60,992 bases of DNA. Source: Chytridium lagenaria. Taxonomy: Eukaryota > Chytridiomycota > Chytridiomycetes > Chytridiales > Chytridiaceae. The position numbers were made by a program, and so were the translations under genes. Where the stretch lies: NCBI GenBank assembly GCA_025449115.1, contig JAHLKC010000190.1, positions 1 to 60,992 of the forward strand, given 5' to 3'. Each line of letters begins with the position of its first letter. Within the stretch, counting starts at the first letter, position 1. The notes beneath the pieces were generated by a model. That model was not told the origin of the DNA. It saw only the letters and a program-made list of their open reading frames with translations, and ran no database searches. Shown here one piece after another: positions 21,814-33,800 of this stretch.

Positions 21814-22646
21814 CGTCGTACAACGAAAAGGACTCTAAAAAAAAAAAGTTGCAAAGAAACTCAACTTAACAAATATCATTCAAGTAAGATAGAAACATGA
21901 AAAATACAAGTAAATATACATACATCTTCTACATATGTATATAATAATATAATAAGAACAACAAAAATAAGAAAATAAAAAGTATTTATAAAATTATTAA
22001 AGATAGAATAAAATAAAAATTAAAAAAATGATATGCAATGCAATGCAAAAAAAATAAAAATAAAAAAAAATTAAAATATATTTCTTCAATCTCTTGAACT
22101 CTTCCACCTATTGCTTCAATCTCTCAATACTCTCTTCTCCCTACAAAACACATCCCAAGAGGTTATCGGCGGAGCTCAGTCGAAAGAAATCCGTCTCTGT
22201 CCGTTCCTCTAAGGATGATGATTGGCTAAGAGAGGGATATGTAATGAGTAATATGTGATGAGTAATACGATGTTATATTTATATATTATTTATATATAAT
22301 GAGGAAAATAAATAAAATTAACAATAGTGATATCATATATTATTATATGGAAATTATTATACAATAATAATATTGTATATATTACCTAATATAGAAATAT
22401 GTAATATGTATTATGTGGTATTTATTTATTACATACTAATAAAATAAATAAATATGAAGAATAATAAATAAAAAAATGGTTACACCTGGGTCACGTGACA
22501 TGACATCATTTGAAGGTAACACGTTAGAATGAAAATGAATGACAAACACGCCACAAGGTGTGCAATCGCGTCATATGTAGAATGCAATACAAGTATTTAT
22601 AGAGTCAGTTAGAGCATGTCGTTGTAAAATGTCTCAAATACGACTA

Positions 22647-24415
22647 TCCCGTCGATGGGGGGTTCCGTACTGGTAATTATATGAAGGAATATACTTTCGA
22701 CCATATTTGAGTCTCACATTGCCGGAATTAGACGCTCCCGTCAACGGGAGTTACATTGTTCGCGTAACAGGTTCCCATTGCCGGGGTTTTGTTACCAAAA
22801 ACCCGGGATAAACGTCGCAATCATATAACTCCCGTCAACGGGAGTTGTGTTATTCGCGGCTCCCGTCGACGGGAGTTGTGTTACTCGCGGCTCCCGTCGA
22901 CGGGAGTTTATTATTGTGTAGATCGCTGTAACACTTCTTATTTACGGCTCCCGTCGACGGGAGTTGTTTTATCGAATACCAAAAACCCGGGATATACGTC
23001 GCAATCATATAACTCACGTCAACGGGAGTTGTGTTATTCGCGGCTCCCGTCGACGGGAGTTGTGTTACTCGCGGCTCCCGTCGACGGGAGTTTATTATTG
23101 TGTAGGTCGCTGTAACACTTCTTATTTACGGCTCCCGTCGACGGGAGTTGTTTATCGAATACCAAAAACCCGGGATAAACGTCGCAATCATATAACTCCC
23201 GTCAACGGGAGTTGTGTTATTCGCGGCTCCCGTCGACGGGAGTTGTGTTACTCGCGGCTCCCGTCGACGGGAGTTTATTATTGTGTAGATCGCTGTAACA
23301 CTTCTTATTTACGGCTCCCGTCGACGGGAGTTGTTTTATCGAATACCAAAAAACCCGGGATATACGTCGCAATCATATAACTCCCGTCAACGGGAGTTGT
23401 GTTATTCGCGGCTCCCGTCGACGGGAGTTGTGTTACTCGCGGCTCCCGTCGACGGGAGTTTATTATTGTGTAGGTCGCTGTAACACTTCTTATTTACGGC
23501 TCCCGTCGACGGGAGTTGTTTTATCGAATACCAAAAACCCGGGATAAACGTCGCAATCATATAACTCCCGTCAACGGGAGTTGTGTTATTCGCGGCTCCC
23601 GTCGACGGGAGTTGTGTTACTCGCGGCTCCCGTCGACGGGAGTTTATTATTGTGTAGATCGCTGTAACACTTCTTATTTACGGCTCCCGTCGACGGGAGT
23701 TGTTTTATCGAATACCAAAAACCCGGGATATACGTCGCAATCATATAACTCCCGTCAACGGGAGTTGTGTTATTCGCGGCTCCCGTCGACGGGAGTTGTG
23801 TTACTCGCGGCTCCCGTCGACGGGAGTTTATTATTGTGTAGGTCGCTGTAACACTTCTTATTTACGGCTCCCGTCGACGGGAGTTGTTTTATCGAATACC
23901 AAAAACCCGGGATATACGTCGCAATCATATAACTCCCGTCAACGGGAGTTGTGTTATTCGCGGCTCCCGTCGACGGGAGTTGTGTTACTCGCGGCTCCCG
24001 TCGACGGGAGTTTATTATTGTGTAGGTCGCTGTAACACTTCTTATTTACGGCTCCCGTCGACGGGAGTTGTTTATCGAATACCAAAAACACGGGATTTAC
24101 GTCGCAATCGTAAACTCCCGTCAACGGGAGTTGTGTTATTTACGGCTCCCGTCGACGGGGGTTTATTATTGTGTCGGTCAATGTAACACTTCTTATTTAC
24201 GGCTCCCGTCGACGGGAGTTGTTTTTATCGAATACCAAAAACACGGGATTCCGTCGCAATCGTAAACTCCGTCAACGGGAGTTGTGTTATTTACGGCTCC
24301 CGTCGACGGGGTTTATTATTGTGTCGGTCAATGTAACACACCCCAGAATGGTCGGCGGGTGTTTATGGATCTTTGTACGATTTCACGAAATATCATAAAC
24401 TCCCGTCCGGGAGTT
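22647..24415. repeat. Higher-order satellite of perfect palindromes (about 184-bp unit)
   Basis: About eight units of 183-187 bp, exactly 184 bp for several, each starting near CCCGGGAT. Each full unit has four hairpins: one CTCCCGTCAACGGGAG and three CTCCCGTCGACGGGAG, separated by short fixed spacers. I count about 22 perfect CTCCCGTCGACGGGAG sites. Two unit types alternate: A (GATAAACG with TGTAGATC) and B (GATATACG with TGTAGGTC), in the order A-B-A-B-A-B-B, then two degenerate, shorter units (24090-24340). Single degenerate hairpins flank it at about 22650, 22733 and 24398. Translations across it are artefacts of the repeat. Confidence 0.95.
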
Positions 24416-24475
24416 CTGTGTGTCGCTGGCATAATTTTGGATGGAAGATCATTTTATTAACACGTAACTTTATGT

Positions 24476-25699
24476 TTATATCAAATCACACGTTGTCATC
24501 CTCCACAAAATCCACTTGCGGTGACGTTGCATTTGTTCGTCGCGGTGGATCAATACAACCCAGTGCGGGTTAAATATCCAACCATTGCCCTGGACGGATA
24601 TTGATGTCCCGACGATAACAACGTCCCCTTCGAATAGGTCTTCTTTTTGTGTGCTGTTACTGTTCAGTTTCGGAAGGGTTTCCATTTGACTGTACTTGAA
24701 GTATTCGTCTGCGTCAGACCGACCATCGTACATGGGCAGATATGGTTTGTTGTCTGATCTGCGTTTGATTTCGACCCACGGCGGTACTTCGGCGGTTGTA
24801 TTGCTGTTATGGGTCAATGGAGAAGAGCCATGATAACCGCCTTTACTTGGTGTCGTTTGGGCTGCGGTCGATTTCGGTGGCCCTATGTTTGACTATGATT
24901 ACTAAAAACTATATAATGTATTGACTTACATATCGTGCTATTGAGTGTGAAGTATTGTGAATTAGCGTCAAACACCGGAAGTCCGCATCGAACACCAGTT
25001 GATTGCGATATGTTCTTGAGAAGATTCGTTAATTCGTTTGGATCCATCAAGACACTTCCGCCAAATCTTGATTTCCACAGGATTCTTCCGTCGGACCGGA
25101 GGATTTGTTGACGATATTCAACGGATTGCCTAGTTAGTATTCTGACGGGTAATGGAATCACAACAGGAAATGCTTCGTCCTTTATAGTTATGGTGGCGGC
25201 GTATCCGATACCGTTAAAGTATTTTCTAAATATTGACTTGGATTCTTTTACACCCTTCGGCGTGCACATGTGTCGATTGCCATGTGTTTTTGACCAGTTG
25301 TTGAATGTTCTAATGCATACATGTTACTTGGATGTTTCTTAAAAACACTGATCAGATCAACCTACTTGTGCAGTTTACTGTATTCCATAATTTTCGCTGG
25401 ATGGTCCTTGCACATGAATGCCAGTCATATCCATCGCATCTTTCGCATTTTCTGATATTGCCGGTGGTTTTACATTTTCTTGTTTGATCGGAACATCCCT
25501 GGTGCTCGGGCCGGTGGTCTTACGGATGATTCGTTGATTGTTGAAGTTATGTCGCTGGACGTATCTCGTCATGTTCGTTTTGGTGTCGGCTTTCGTTGTT
25601 ATCACAGTCGTTAAATGGATCAGAACGTTCTGAATCATGGTAGGAGTCTTCACACGGCATCGGTTCCTTCGAGTTTCTCAATTTTCTAGGGGTTCGCAT
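24476..25699 (-). CDS. Uncharacterised accessory gene 1 of element 2
   Basis: Not recognised. Start MRTPRKLRNSKEPM at 25699, an acidic His/Asp/Asn-rich N-terminus, and a possible zinc site in one frame (CERCDGYDWHSC, about 25430). An exon then reads SIFRKYFNGIGYAATITIKD, VVIPLPVRILTRQSVEYRQQ, NELTNLLKNISQSTGVRCGL (25269-24930), followed by an intron and a C-terminal exon with VPPWVEIKRRSDNKPYLPMY, GDVVIVGTSI and FNPHWVVLI, stop at 24476. Splice sites are present (GTAAGT near 24930). It is divergent from accessory gene 2 with about 200 bp between starts. No homologue was seen in element 1. It could be a captured host gene or a transposition helper. Confidence 0.5.
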
Positions 25700-25729
25700 T
25701 TTTTTTTGGTGTACTCCCGCCGACGTCTG

Positions 25730-25792
25730 TTGCTTTTATTAAAAGGCTATAATATTCCGAGTTGCTTTTATTAAAAGGCTATAATGTTCCGA
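25730..25792. promoter_or_regulatory. Duplicated 31-bp TATA-like block
   Basis: A 31-bp sequence running from TTGCTTTTATTAAAAGG to ATTCCGA or GTTCCGA is present twice, 1 bp apart (25730-25760, 25762-25792), differing at one base. It lies between two divergent accessory genes, and TATTAAAAGG could act as a core promoter. The role is inference; the duplication is seen directly. Confidence 0.55.
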
Positions 25793-25900
25793 CAATTTCA
25801 TTGGTATTTTTTTCTATATTTTTTTATTCTCCGTATTGTTTCACTATTTTGTTCTTTTTTTTTATTTTTAATACAACACTTATTTATCCGACCCCGTCTC

Positions 25901-27330
25901 ATGCTTACTGACGTTGTTGCGGATGTCGTTGCGAATATGTCGACTGATGACGACGACGGTGCTGAAACTGATGCACTCGTTGGTCTCTCCACCACCGAGG
26001 AGGCCTATAACGCCAACCTGTTGAAGCAGTTTACCGCTTACGCTGCCACATGTGTCCGCGACGCCGCCGTCAACCTGCTGACATCATTTGCTGTAACCAA
26101 TATTCAATGGCGAGGGAACAACTTTAAAGACCATTTTAAGAAGATGTTTCTCACAATCCCTAACAGGAAGAACTTTATTACTGCATTTAATCGTCTTATG
26201 CAGGCGGGTACTGATCGATCCGGATATAACAACACTAAGGTGGTCGCCTCGATCGAATTGGACTTCGTTTGTTGGCCTGCTTTCATTGATGATGCAAAAC
26301 CGTTTGAAGATAATGTTCGGTAGGCAGTTTCTTTATATTTTATACACGGACCTTCGTATTGATCATGTTTGTGTAGGATCTGCAGGGACTTCATGGAGAT
26401 CGCTTATCTCCGACAATACAAGAATGTTATATCCATTTCACAAATTACCGAGAACGATGCGTTTCGATCGGTAAAACCGACAAAGAAGGTACTCCGGATA
26501 ACGGCGGGCGGTGAGCCTAAACGTGCATCTACTAGGAAACGACGTCGCATTGCGGTATGCTGTCGAATCATCTATGTTTACTTACCCTTATATAGACTAA
26601 GGGAACGTTGGACGACGAAAATACTTCCGATAATGTGTCAGACCTTGACGGCTCAGTTCCACCGTCGCTAAGAATTAGGTGACTTTAATTTTCTATTTTT
26701 GGATCATTCTAAGAACCTTCCGGTCAGTACACCTTCGATTGCAGACGTCGAGTTTTTGTTGGCGTGTGATGTTTTATTTGAGGTCGCAGCTCTATACATC
26801 GCCTCATCTCGCGAGGTTATTGATATCGATGCGGTGGTAATATTTCAGAAGGTTTGGCCACACAAGAAAATAGAGGATTACACTCAGGCTGATGCCCTCG
26901 CATGCGCAATGGTATCAGTTAACTTCTACCTTGTTACCATTGCCGTCCAATTCCTTCGTGATCAGAACTCGTCATGGAGGTTATCCTGCTCTACTGTTAT
27001 GGGTAATTTTCGATCTGCTGTAAGTTTACGCATTTCAGTTTAAATTCGATTACAGTATAATTCATGTTTTCAACTGATATTTATTATATCTCATAGTATT
27101 TCAAGTTGGCTTCATCTTCTTCAGTGTCACGCAACATAGCGAATGCAAGTGTTCGCGCAAAAGTGTATTCTGTTGTCAAGCCCAACGATGCTGAAGACGT
27201 GCGATCTACATGCAAGCACTTGTTTCGATCTCTAGCAACGTCTTGGCGTTCGTTGTCAAGCTCTGACTCCCTCATTGGTCTTGATTACACGATGGTGGCA
27301 GAGCTATTGTTTTGCGGTCAATGCGCCTGA
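25901..27330 (+). CDS. Uncharacterised accessory gene 2, conserved in both elements
   Basis: Not recognised. Start MLTDVVADVV at 25901. Exon 1 contains LLKQFTAYAATCVRDAAVNL, KDHFKKMFLTIPNRKNFITA and ends near 26320. Exon 2 has CRDFMEIAYLRQYKNVISIS, TENDAFRS and a basic nuclear-localisation-like STRKRRRIA. Exon 3 is acidic (LDDENTSDN). Exon 4 (from 26710) contains DVEFLLACDVLFEVAALYIA and DALACAMVSVNFYLV. Exon 5 (from about 27098) has STCKHLFRSLATSWRSL and IGLDYTMVAELLFCGQ, stop at 27330. Introns are GT-AG and keep frame. Diverged matches at 18240-18570 and 20130-20940 in element 1 support a real gene family. The basic patch suggests a nuclear protein; function unknown. Confidence 0.65.
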
Positions 27331-27754
27331 CCGTACCTGACACCGAATCCCCTCAGCCGCTGTGTCTGGAGTACTTTGTGAGTAGTAAAAAATTTCTCGT
27401 TCACTGTTTTAATATCTTGTAGTGGGTACCACTTTGACGGGACCTGCTCGAATGCTTAACTCCACGTGTTTGTTGTGCCAGGTTTTGTCGCCAAACTGCA
27501 CACTTCGAACGGTATGATTTGTTGAATCGTTTGCTCATAGCTAACTTTTGCTTTTTAAGGTGAACAGCAGTTATAGCCTGCTGCCGTTAAGCACTTTGAA
27601 GGGTGATATTTTGTTTTGTGATAATCAGTTTCTGAACCATATGTGCGTGGCGTCTATGAATTGAGCATGTCAATAAAAAAAAACCCCGTTTTGCACAATT
27701 TTTGTTCTTGTTTTTATTTCTCCGACGAAACTGGCGCAATAAAATCTTCCACAA
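27331..27754. other. Spacer before the transposase
   Basis: Short non-conserved open stretches. AATAAA followed by A's at about 27670 could end accessory gene 2. The spacer ends in a T-rich stretch ahead of the transposase start. Confidence 0.45.
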
Positions 27755-27886
27755 ATGAGATGCAGTGCATGCAAACGGGAAGGCCATAAGCGATCAAGCC
27801 GCGAATGTCCGTACTTTATTAGATATTGCTTACGATGCGGTCGCTTTGATCATACTCGGTCTACAAGTAACCGCTGTTCTGGTATG
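27755..27886 (+). other. Two CCHC/CCHC-like zinc knuckles
   Basis: CSACKREGHKRSSREC (C-x2-C-x4-H-x6-C) is followed by CLRCGRFDHTRSTSNRC (C-x2-C-x4-H-x7-C). They form the N-terminus of the transposase and probably bind nucleic acid. An intron donor (GGTATG) follows at about 27881. Confidence 0.8.
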
Positions 27887-30800
27887 AAAACTTAAATCTT
27901 ACTTTAAACCTTCATGAACTTAAACCTTGAACCTATTTTAATCTGTAGGTAATGTCGCAGTGTCTGCCCATGGATCACTAGACCCATACCAAATTCTGTT
28001 GGTGATCATGATGTACATGGAGAGACCAGGCTGATTCGACGCAATGCCATTCTGAATGCCGGCAATGATCCATCAATGACCGACGGATTGTCAACTTCGA
28101 TACATGATGTCTTACCTCCCCTGGATGTCGTTGTGAGCCCTCCCAACCCATCTTCTGCATCGCGTAAACGGGAGCGAGTTCAGTATCGTCGTGCCATTCG
28201 CACAGCACAAGAGATGCTATCCGACCGCATACAAGATACGGCTAATCGACAACGCTTACGGCATTTGCAATCAACGGTTGCTTCTGCTGAGACTGCTTTC
28301 TTAGATCGATCAGCTCATAGAACGGTCTACAATCACGTATCTGCAGACGACCGTGGCTGCCCGCAATACCAGTCGTGCTGCTGAAGATCTTGCAAAACGC
28401 ACAATCAACTTGATGGATGATGTTCATCTGCACAACATGGACAAGACAAGAACATTTCATATCCCTACGTCTGATGATATCGACCGCGTCAGAAAAAATA
28501 GCGCGTCAATGCTTTGTTTGCAAGGTGTGCTGCATATTATATGTGCTGTTTGTGACCGTTACCTACTCCAATCTGCAACACGAACGCATGTTGTCACCGC
28601 AGAAGTTATTGACGCGTTGCTCCGACACTTGGAAGCTCCTGTTGACTTACCTTCCGAATTAGTACGCCAATACGATTGCTCTACCATATGTGATGCGTTC
28701 GCTGGACTGCTATTGAGTAAAAAAGGTACGACATATTCATACCATTATTTTTTTTCTACGGTTGTTGGAGAACCACCCATCAATTGGTGATGTTTCATAC
28801 CTCTATGTAACTCCCGTCGACGGGAGTTTTATGACTTCAACGTATACTTCAAAACTCCCGTTGACGGGGGATTAATGGCTACTTTTACATCTCGCGTCGA
28901 GGGGGCTTTATTGGCTACTTTAACAACTTCCGTCAACGGCGGTTTACTGGCTACTTTAACAACTCCCGTCGACGGGAGTTTGCTGGCTACATTAACAACT
29001 CCCGTCGACGGGAGTTTTATGATTGCGACGTATATCCCGTTTTATTGCATTCTTACCTTATCGTGTTTTATAGGTGTCATTGATTGTCCCGTAGGATTAA
29101 TACGAACGTGCGAGGAGTGCTGTTCGTCACTATTCTGTGACCGTGTCATGCCAAAGTATGCTATCGCAAACGGTCTATATATGGGTTACCTGCCCGATCA
29201 ATTCAGGATGATCACACGAACAGAGGAGCAGATGGTGTCACTTGTGACATCTTGCGCTTACCTATCAACCGTCACTGGTGGAACTACGCGAACAATCAAG
29301 TCACACCACTACTGTGTTAAGAATACTCGTGGGCCTATTATTAGGATGTTACCATCCACGTTGGTTGGGACGTGTCGCGTTGTCCTGGTGGGATCTATGA
29401 CGCCCTTGCAGAAAGCTGCTGTTCGTCAAAAATATGCAGTTAATCTTGATGGTGTGTGTCGTCCGTTCCTAACCTTCCTTCTCGCCAACCACAAGGATTA
29501 CTTTGATGTACTTAATACACTTGACAATGTTGAAGATAATGTTGGTAAGCAGAATCCTTGGTATTCTAGATTGTGTACTTACATTATTCACAGATCTTAT
29601 TGTTGACCGCACGGATGATAACACTACTGGGGAGACTCCACTTTCCGAAGCCGCCATGTCGCATATATTGGCGTCTTCATCTACTCATCACGCTACTGGC
29701 AGTATCATTACGCACGTCGAGAACGACGACATGACGTTAATTGACATAGAGCGGCAGACTTTGATACATCAGTTGAATCCAGATCATATATCGGAAGGGT
29801 TCATATGCTACAACTCAAATCAGTACTCGTCTGACCGCCGTCTTGGTAATATTGGTTGTATGTATCCATCACTGTTACCATTTGGAAGAGGCGGTCCAAC
29901 TGAGTCGCGAACTAAACCTCTCAGTGTTGAGTCTTGGATTCGCTACTGTTTGGATCGCCAAGGCAACAGTTTTGAACGGCATTATGGGTTTGTGATGATG
30001 GCGTATGACTTTGTTGCAACCAAATTGGCTTACGGTCGGATGCATCACACCCTATCCGTACGTAAAGAGGCTTTGTTGGCGGGACAGCTCAACTCGGACG
30101 TCATCAAGGACGTGATTCGGTACTCTGATAGTGTCTCGAGGGCCCAGAGAAATGGTACAGACCTACCACCAAAGCCAGATAACGTACGATCGGTTTTGGG
30201 CCTCCGTTCGGGGATAGAAGCAGGGGAACGCGCGTATTTAGGATCAAACGCTGCACGATCGTTTGCGAGACATCTCGCGTTTGGTCGCCTTCACCGTTGG
30301 GGTGTTTTCCAACTATTCGTTACACTCTGTCCCGACCCAAAAGGCATATACACCGTTGGGCATCTGGCAGGTGTTCTGAGTGAGTCGACGATCTCATCAA
30401 TTAATCATATGCTATTACCCAACGCTGCAGAGATGGTTGCAATAGCAGAGAGGCATCCAGCAAGTTCCGCAAAATATTATGACTACGTTGTCAATGTGTT
30501 CATAGAAAAGGTCCTTGGTTTTGACCCCGTATATCGAAAACCACAAAAGGCATCAGGTCTCTTTGGATATGTTCGGGGATATGTTGTTTCTACAGAAACA
30601 CAACGAGGTAAGCTCCACTTTCAAAGTTGGATTTAACACATCCTCCATATAAGGTAACATATATGCTCCACTTTGTTTTTTAACAGGTGGTACTTTGCAT
30701 GGTCACATTTTAATATGGCTTCATGGTTTCCCTAACACAAGTAATGCAATGCAGGACATGTTGCAGACTGATTCGGTTTTTCGACGACGTGTGCTGCTGT

Positions 30801-33800
30801 TTGCAGACTCCATATCAACCGCAGACGTTCCATTGCTGCCGCCAGGCGAACCTTGCCCAGCACGGTTGTGTCCAGGTTTCCTTGTGTCAGTATCAAAACT
30901 TCCTGGAGAAGCTTTCAAACGGCCCGTGCCAGGAGCTATTCCTGTCACTACATCTACATGCACAACGTGTAATACAGATTATGCGCACGTTGATGTTATC
31001 GACTCTGTTCTTCGCCAAGCTCGGACACCTGGATACTCTGTCACCCTCGATAACTTTGACTGCTCCGAACTTGAAATAGATTTTATGCATTGTCAACCAC
31101 CACAGGTTGGCGCTGTACCCTCATCAACACGTACGGCACTTGAGGTTACTATCATTGTTAAGAAGTATAATGTTCATTTTTGGACTCATGTGAGTTCATG
31201 TTTTAAGGTATGCTTAAGTAATCATCAAAATAATACCATACCGTTGCCCAATGTACTCGACGCAATTCCTAATATTTCCATTTCCTGAAAAGATAACGGC
31301 TCGCACACCCCGCGGGCAAGTCTGTCGAATGTTTTTTCCTATGCTGCAACCAAAGAAACATTTATTGATGACGACTTTGAACTTCATCTAAAGCGCTCCT
31401 GCGGTTCGGAATACACAAATCCCTTCAACCCAACCATTGCCTATCTTCTGCGCTGTAATCACGATATTAAACTTGTGGTGGGGTCAGAAACAAGCATTTG
31501 GTTGCATACATTTTGAAGTACACGCTAAAACCACAAAACGCCATCTACAACAACACTGCCTTGTGTGCTGCAGCTTTTGACAAGGCATTTAAAAAGGTTT
31601 CTTCGCATCCGGATCGAGTGACATGACGCCACGTCAAGTCGGATCCGCAATTCTTCGATCTGTTATGTACTCTCTCACTAGTCCCATGGAAATGGCCGCT
31701 ACCATGTGCGCACTCTTGCTTATACGCGGTGACAGCACGTATTGGAGTCACGATTCTGCTACGGTTTGTTTAGGTCCTGTGTTCAGTTGGATGGACAACA
31801 CAACGGAGGATGTTGATGTTACCATAACCATAATAATTCAACGACGCACCTTCAGACCTCACCTTCACACTAAACATGCCGCTGTCGATTACTGGCACCG
31901 ACCTGACACAATGGAGGACATGTCATTGCATTTGTAGTGGAAAATTACCACCTCACAACGGTCAAGGGACATTGGCGCCACACTAAAGCATCCCCATCCT
32001 AAGTCGGGTCGCTACATTATGTCAAAAATAAAGCAAAAGCGGTTTTGGTTTTGACTGGTCGTTACTCGAACTACCTGACATCACACACCTGGCTACAGGG
32101 GACATTGAACGTGAAACGTACTTCAAAATACTACTCGTTCTTTTCAAGCCCATCGATTTGGAAACTTGATCACAGTGGACGGACTTTGGGAGAATGCCTA
32201 CAATAACTTTGTTGCGGACAGCACAAGTTCATCAGTTTTGGATGCACTGTTGTTCAAGGAGAATGTTGACGGATTTCATATTAGTGCGCGTAATGACACA
32301 TCCAATTCTCAAACAAATGAGTGACGAGGATGTTTGTTTGCTGAATCATCCATGTGCATTTCCCGACCATCCGAATCAGATGCAAAATTGCCGTACCATG
32401 AGGATCATCACCAGAGACATGACATGGACCCAGAGGATGACAGTTGTTATCAAACCTTACAACCGAAAATGGACGCTACATATTTAGAACGTGAAGGGGT
32501 ATTCAATCAATTTCAACATAACCAACTCACAACCCTAGTACTGTAACGCGCAGCTTGATGAAATTCAGCGAAAAGTCGTCCATCTATCAATATTTGATGA
32601 TGCAGTACAGAGGTGTCCAGATGGAACACATACTTCTATGTCAGGACCACAGCATCGATTAATTCCTGAAACCTTTCACACCGGGTATACCGCGCTTACG
32701 TCCAACGACCCCACGATTGGAGCTCAAAACAATGGAACATCATATTTAAAGTGCGTTGAACCCCATCATGACCTCCCGTCGACGGGAGTCTTATATGTAC
32801 AACACTCTCCCGTCGAAGGGAGTCTTACATCTTTTATATACTCCCGTCGACGGGAGCTTATTGTTACATTAGCCACATACATATACTCACACTAATGACC
32901 TCCCTTTACAAAAGGACTCAACAATTATCAACCTCAACTCAACTAATTCGTCTTCATGAATCTTTGGCTCCGGTACCATACCTTAATCCATTGCTGATCC
33001 CTGAAAAAGACTGGATTCCGCCAAACAAGCTGAACGTTTGCATCCATTGCCAGCGTCTCCTCTTCGTTCAAGTTGAACTTTGGCAGCACTACGCGTTTGA
33101 AACAATAGCGGAAGTTTCTTTTTTCTTTCCTGACCGACGCCACCGACAACAGCTCTAACTTGCCAATGTATCAAGCCATCACGTCATTGTCTTCTCATGT
33201 TAAACATGCTATGAGTACCCAGATCATTGCATACATTGGAGGAGAAGCCGGCTCTGGCAAGTCGGCGGTAATCAACGCCCTGCTAACGTTTGTCTCCATC
33301 TGGCGTCGAAGGAATACACTTCAGACATCAAGTTTCACTGGATTGGCGCTATGATGGTTGACGGTGCCACCATACACTCACTGTACAATATTAATCCTAT
33401 GACGGGAAACATCGGGAATCCATCCACAATGGACAAAGACCGGCATGATGCGGTAAAGTTGAAGTGTGTTGATGAGATCTCCATGGTCAGTCAAGAATTA
33501 CTGGGTCAGATGGATCTCTCGTCACGCAAAATGGCTGGTGCGAGGGACCCAGAATTGGCCAATTTGGTGATGGGAGGAAAACACACCGTTTTCTTTGGTG
33601 ACTTCATGCAATTTCCACCAGTCGGTGGAACACCAGGTTCGTCCACTGTTAAATCCATTCCCATTGTACCTTCATCTACGAAATGCATATTTATTGTTAC
33701 ATTCTAGTATACCGAATCCCTACAGACGCATCAACACCACATCAACGGCAGGGATATCATGTTTTTGAAAGCATTAACTTCTGCGTCTTCTTGACTGAGA

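Larger units (their letters stand above)
16985..22205. mobile_element. Element 1: rearranged Helitron-like remnant
   Basis: AT-rich block whose gene pieces match those of element 2 at protein level: PIF1 helicase pieces (19398-20130, 21595-21813) and two partial copies of an accessory gene (18240-18570, 20130-20940). Palindromes of the form CTCCCGTGACGGGAG sit only in its non-coding parts. The left edge has TCCTCTTGGGAT twice (16985, 17011). The right edge (22152-22198) shares ATCCCAAGAGG, GGAGCTCAGT and ATCCGTCTC in the same order with the right edge of element 2 (35059-35102). No Rep domain or helicase P-loop was found, so it is defective. Edges are estimates. Confidence 0.65.

Noticed and set aside
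22789..24398. Long repetitive open frames across the palindrome satellite (proteins rich in GSRRRELCYSRLPSTGV)
   Set aside because: They follow only from the unit length and palindrome content. No start context or splice logic is present, and the same peptide arises from every unit; a repeat-encoded protein is not supported.
22647..24415. CRISPR-like array
   Set aside because: Spacing is regular, but the 'spacers' are identical between units and the setting is a eukaryotic genome with introns; it is a satellite.
25784..25900. N-terminal extension of accessory gene 2 with a hydrophobic segment
   Set aside because: The upstream in-frame ATG at 25784 lies inside the duplicated promoter-like block, and the extension is Phe-rich translation of T-runs; the start at 25901 is more plausible.
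28875..29073. In-frame coding of LLATLTTPVDGS repeats before the DUF6570 domain
   Set aside because: A GT-AG intron covering this stretch joins the flanking conserved exons in frame, and the sequence is the non-coding hairpin minisatellite.
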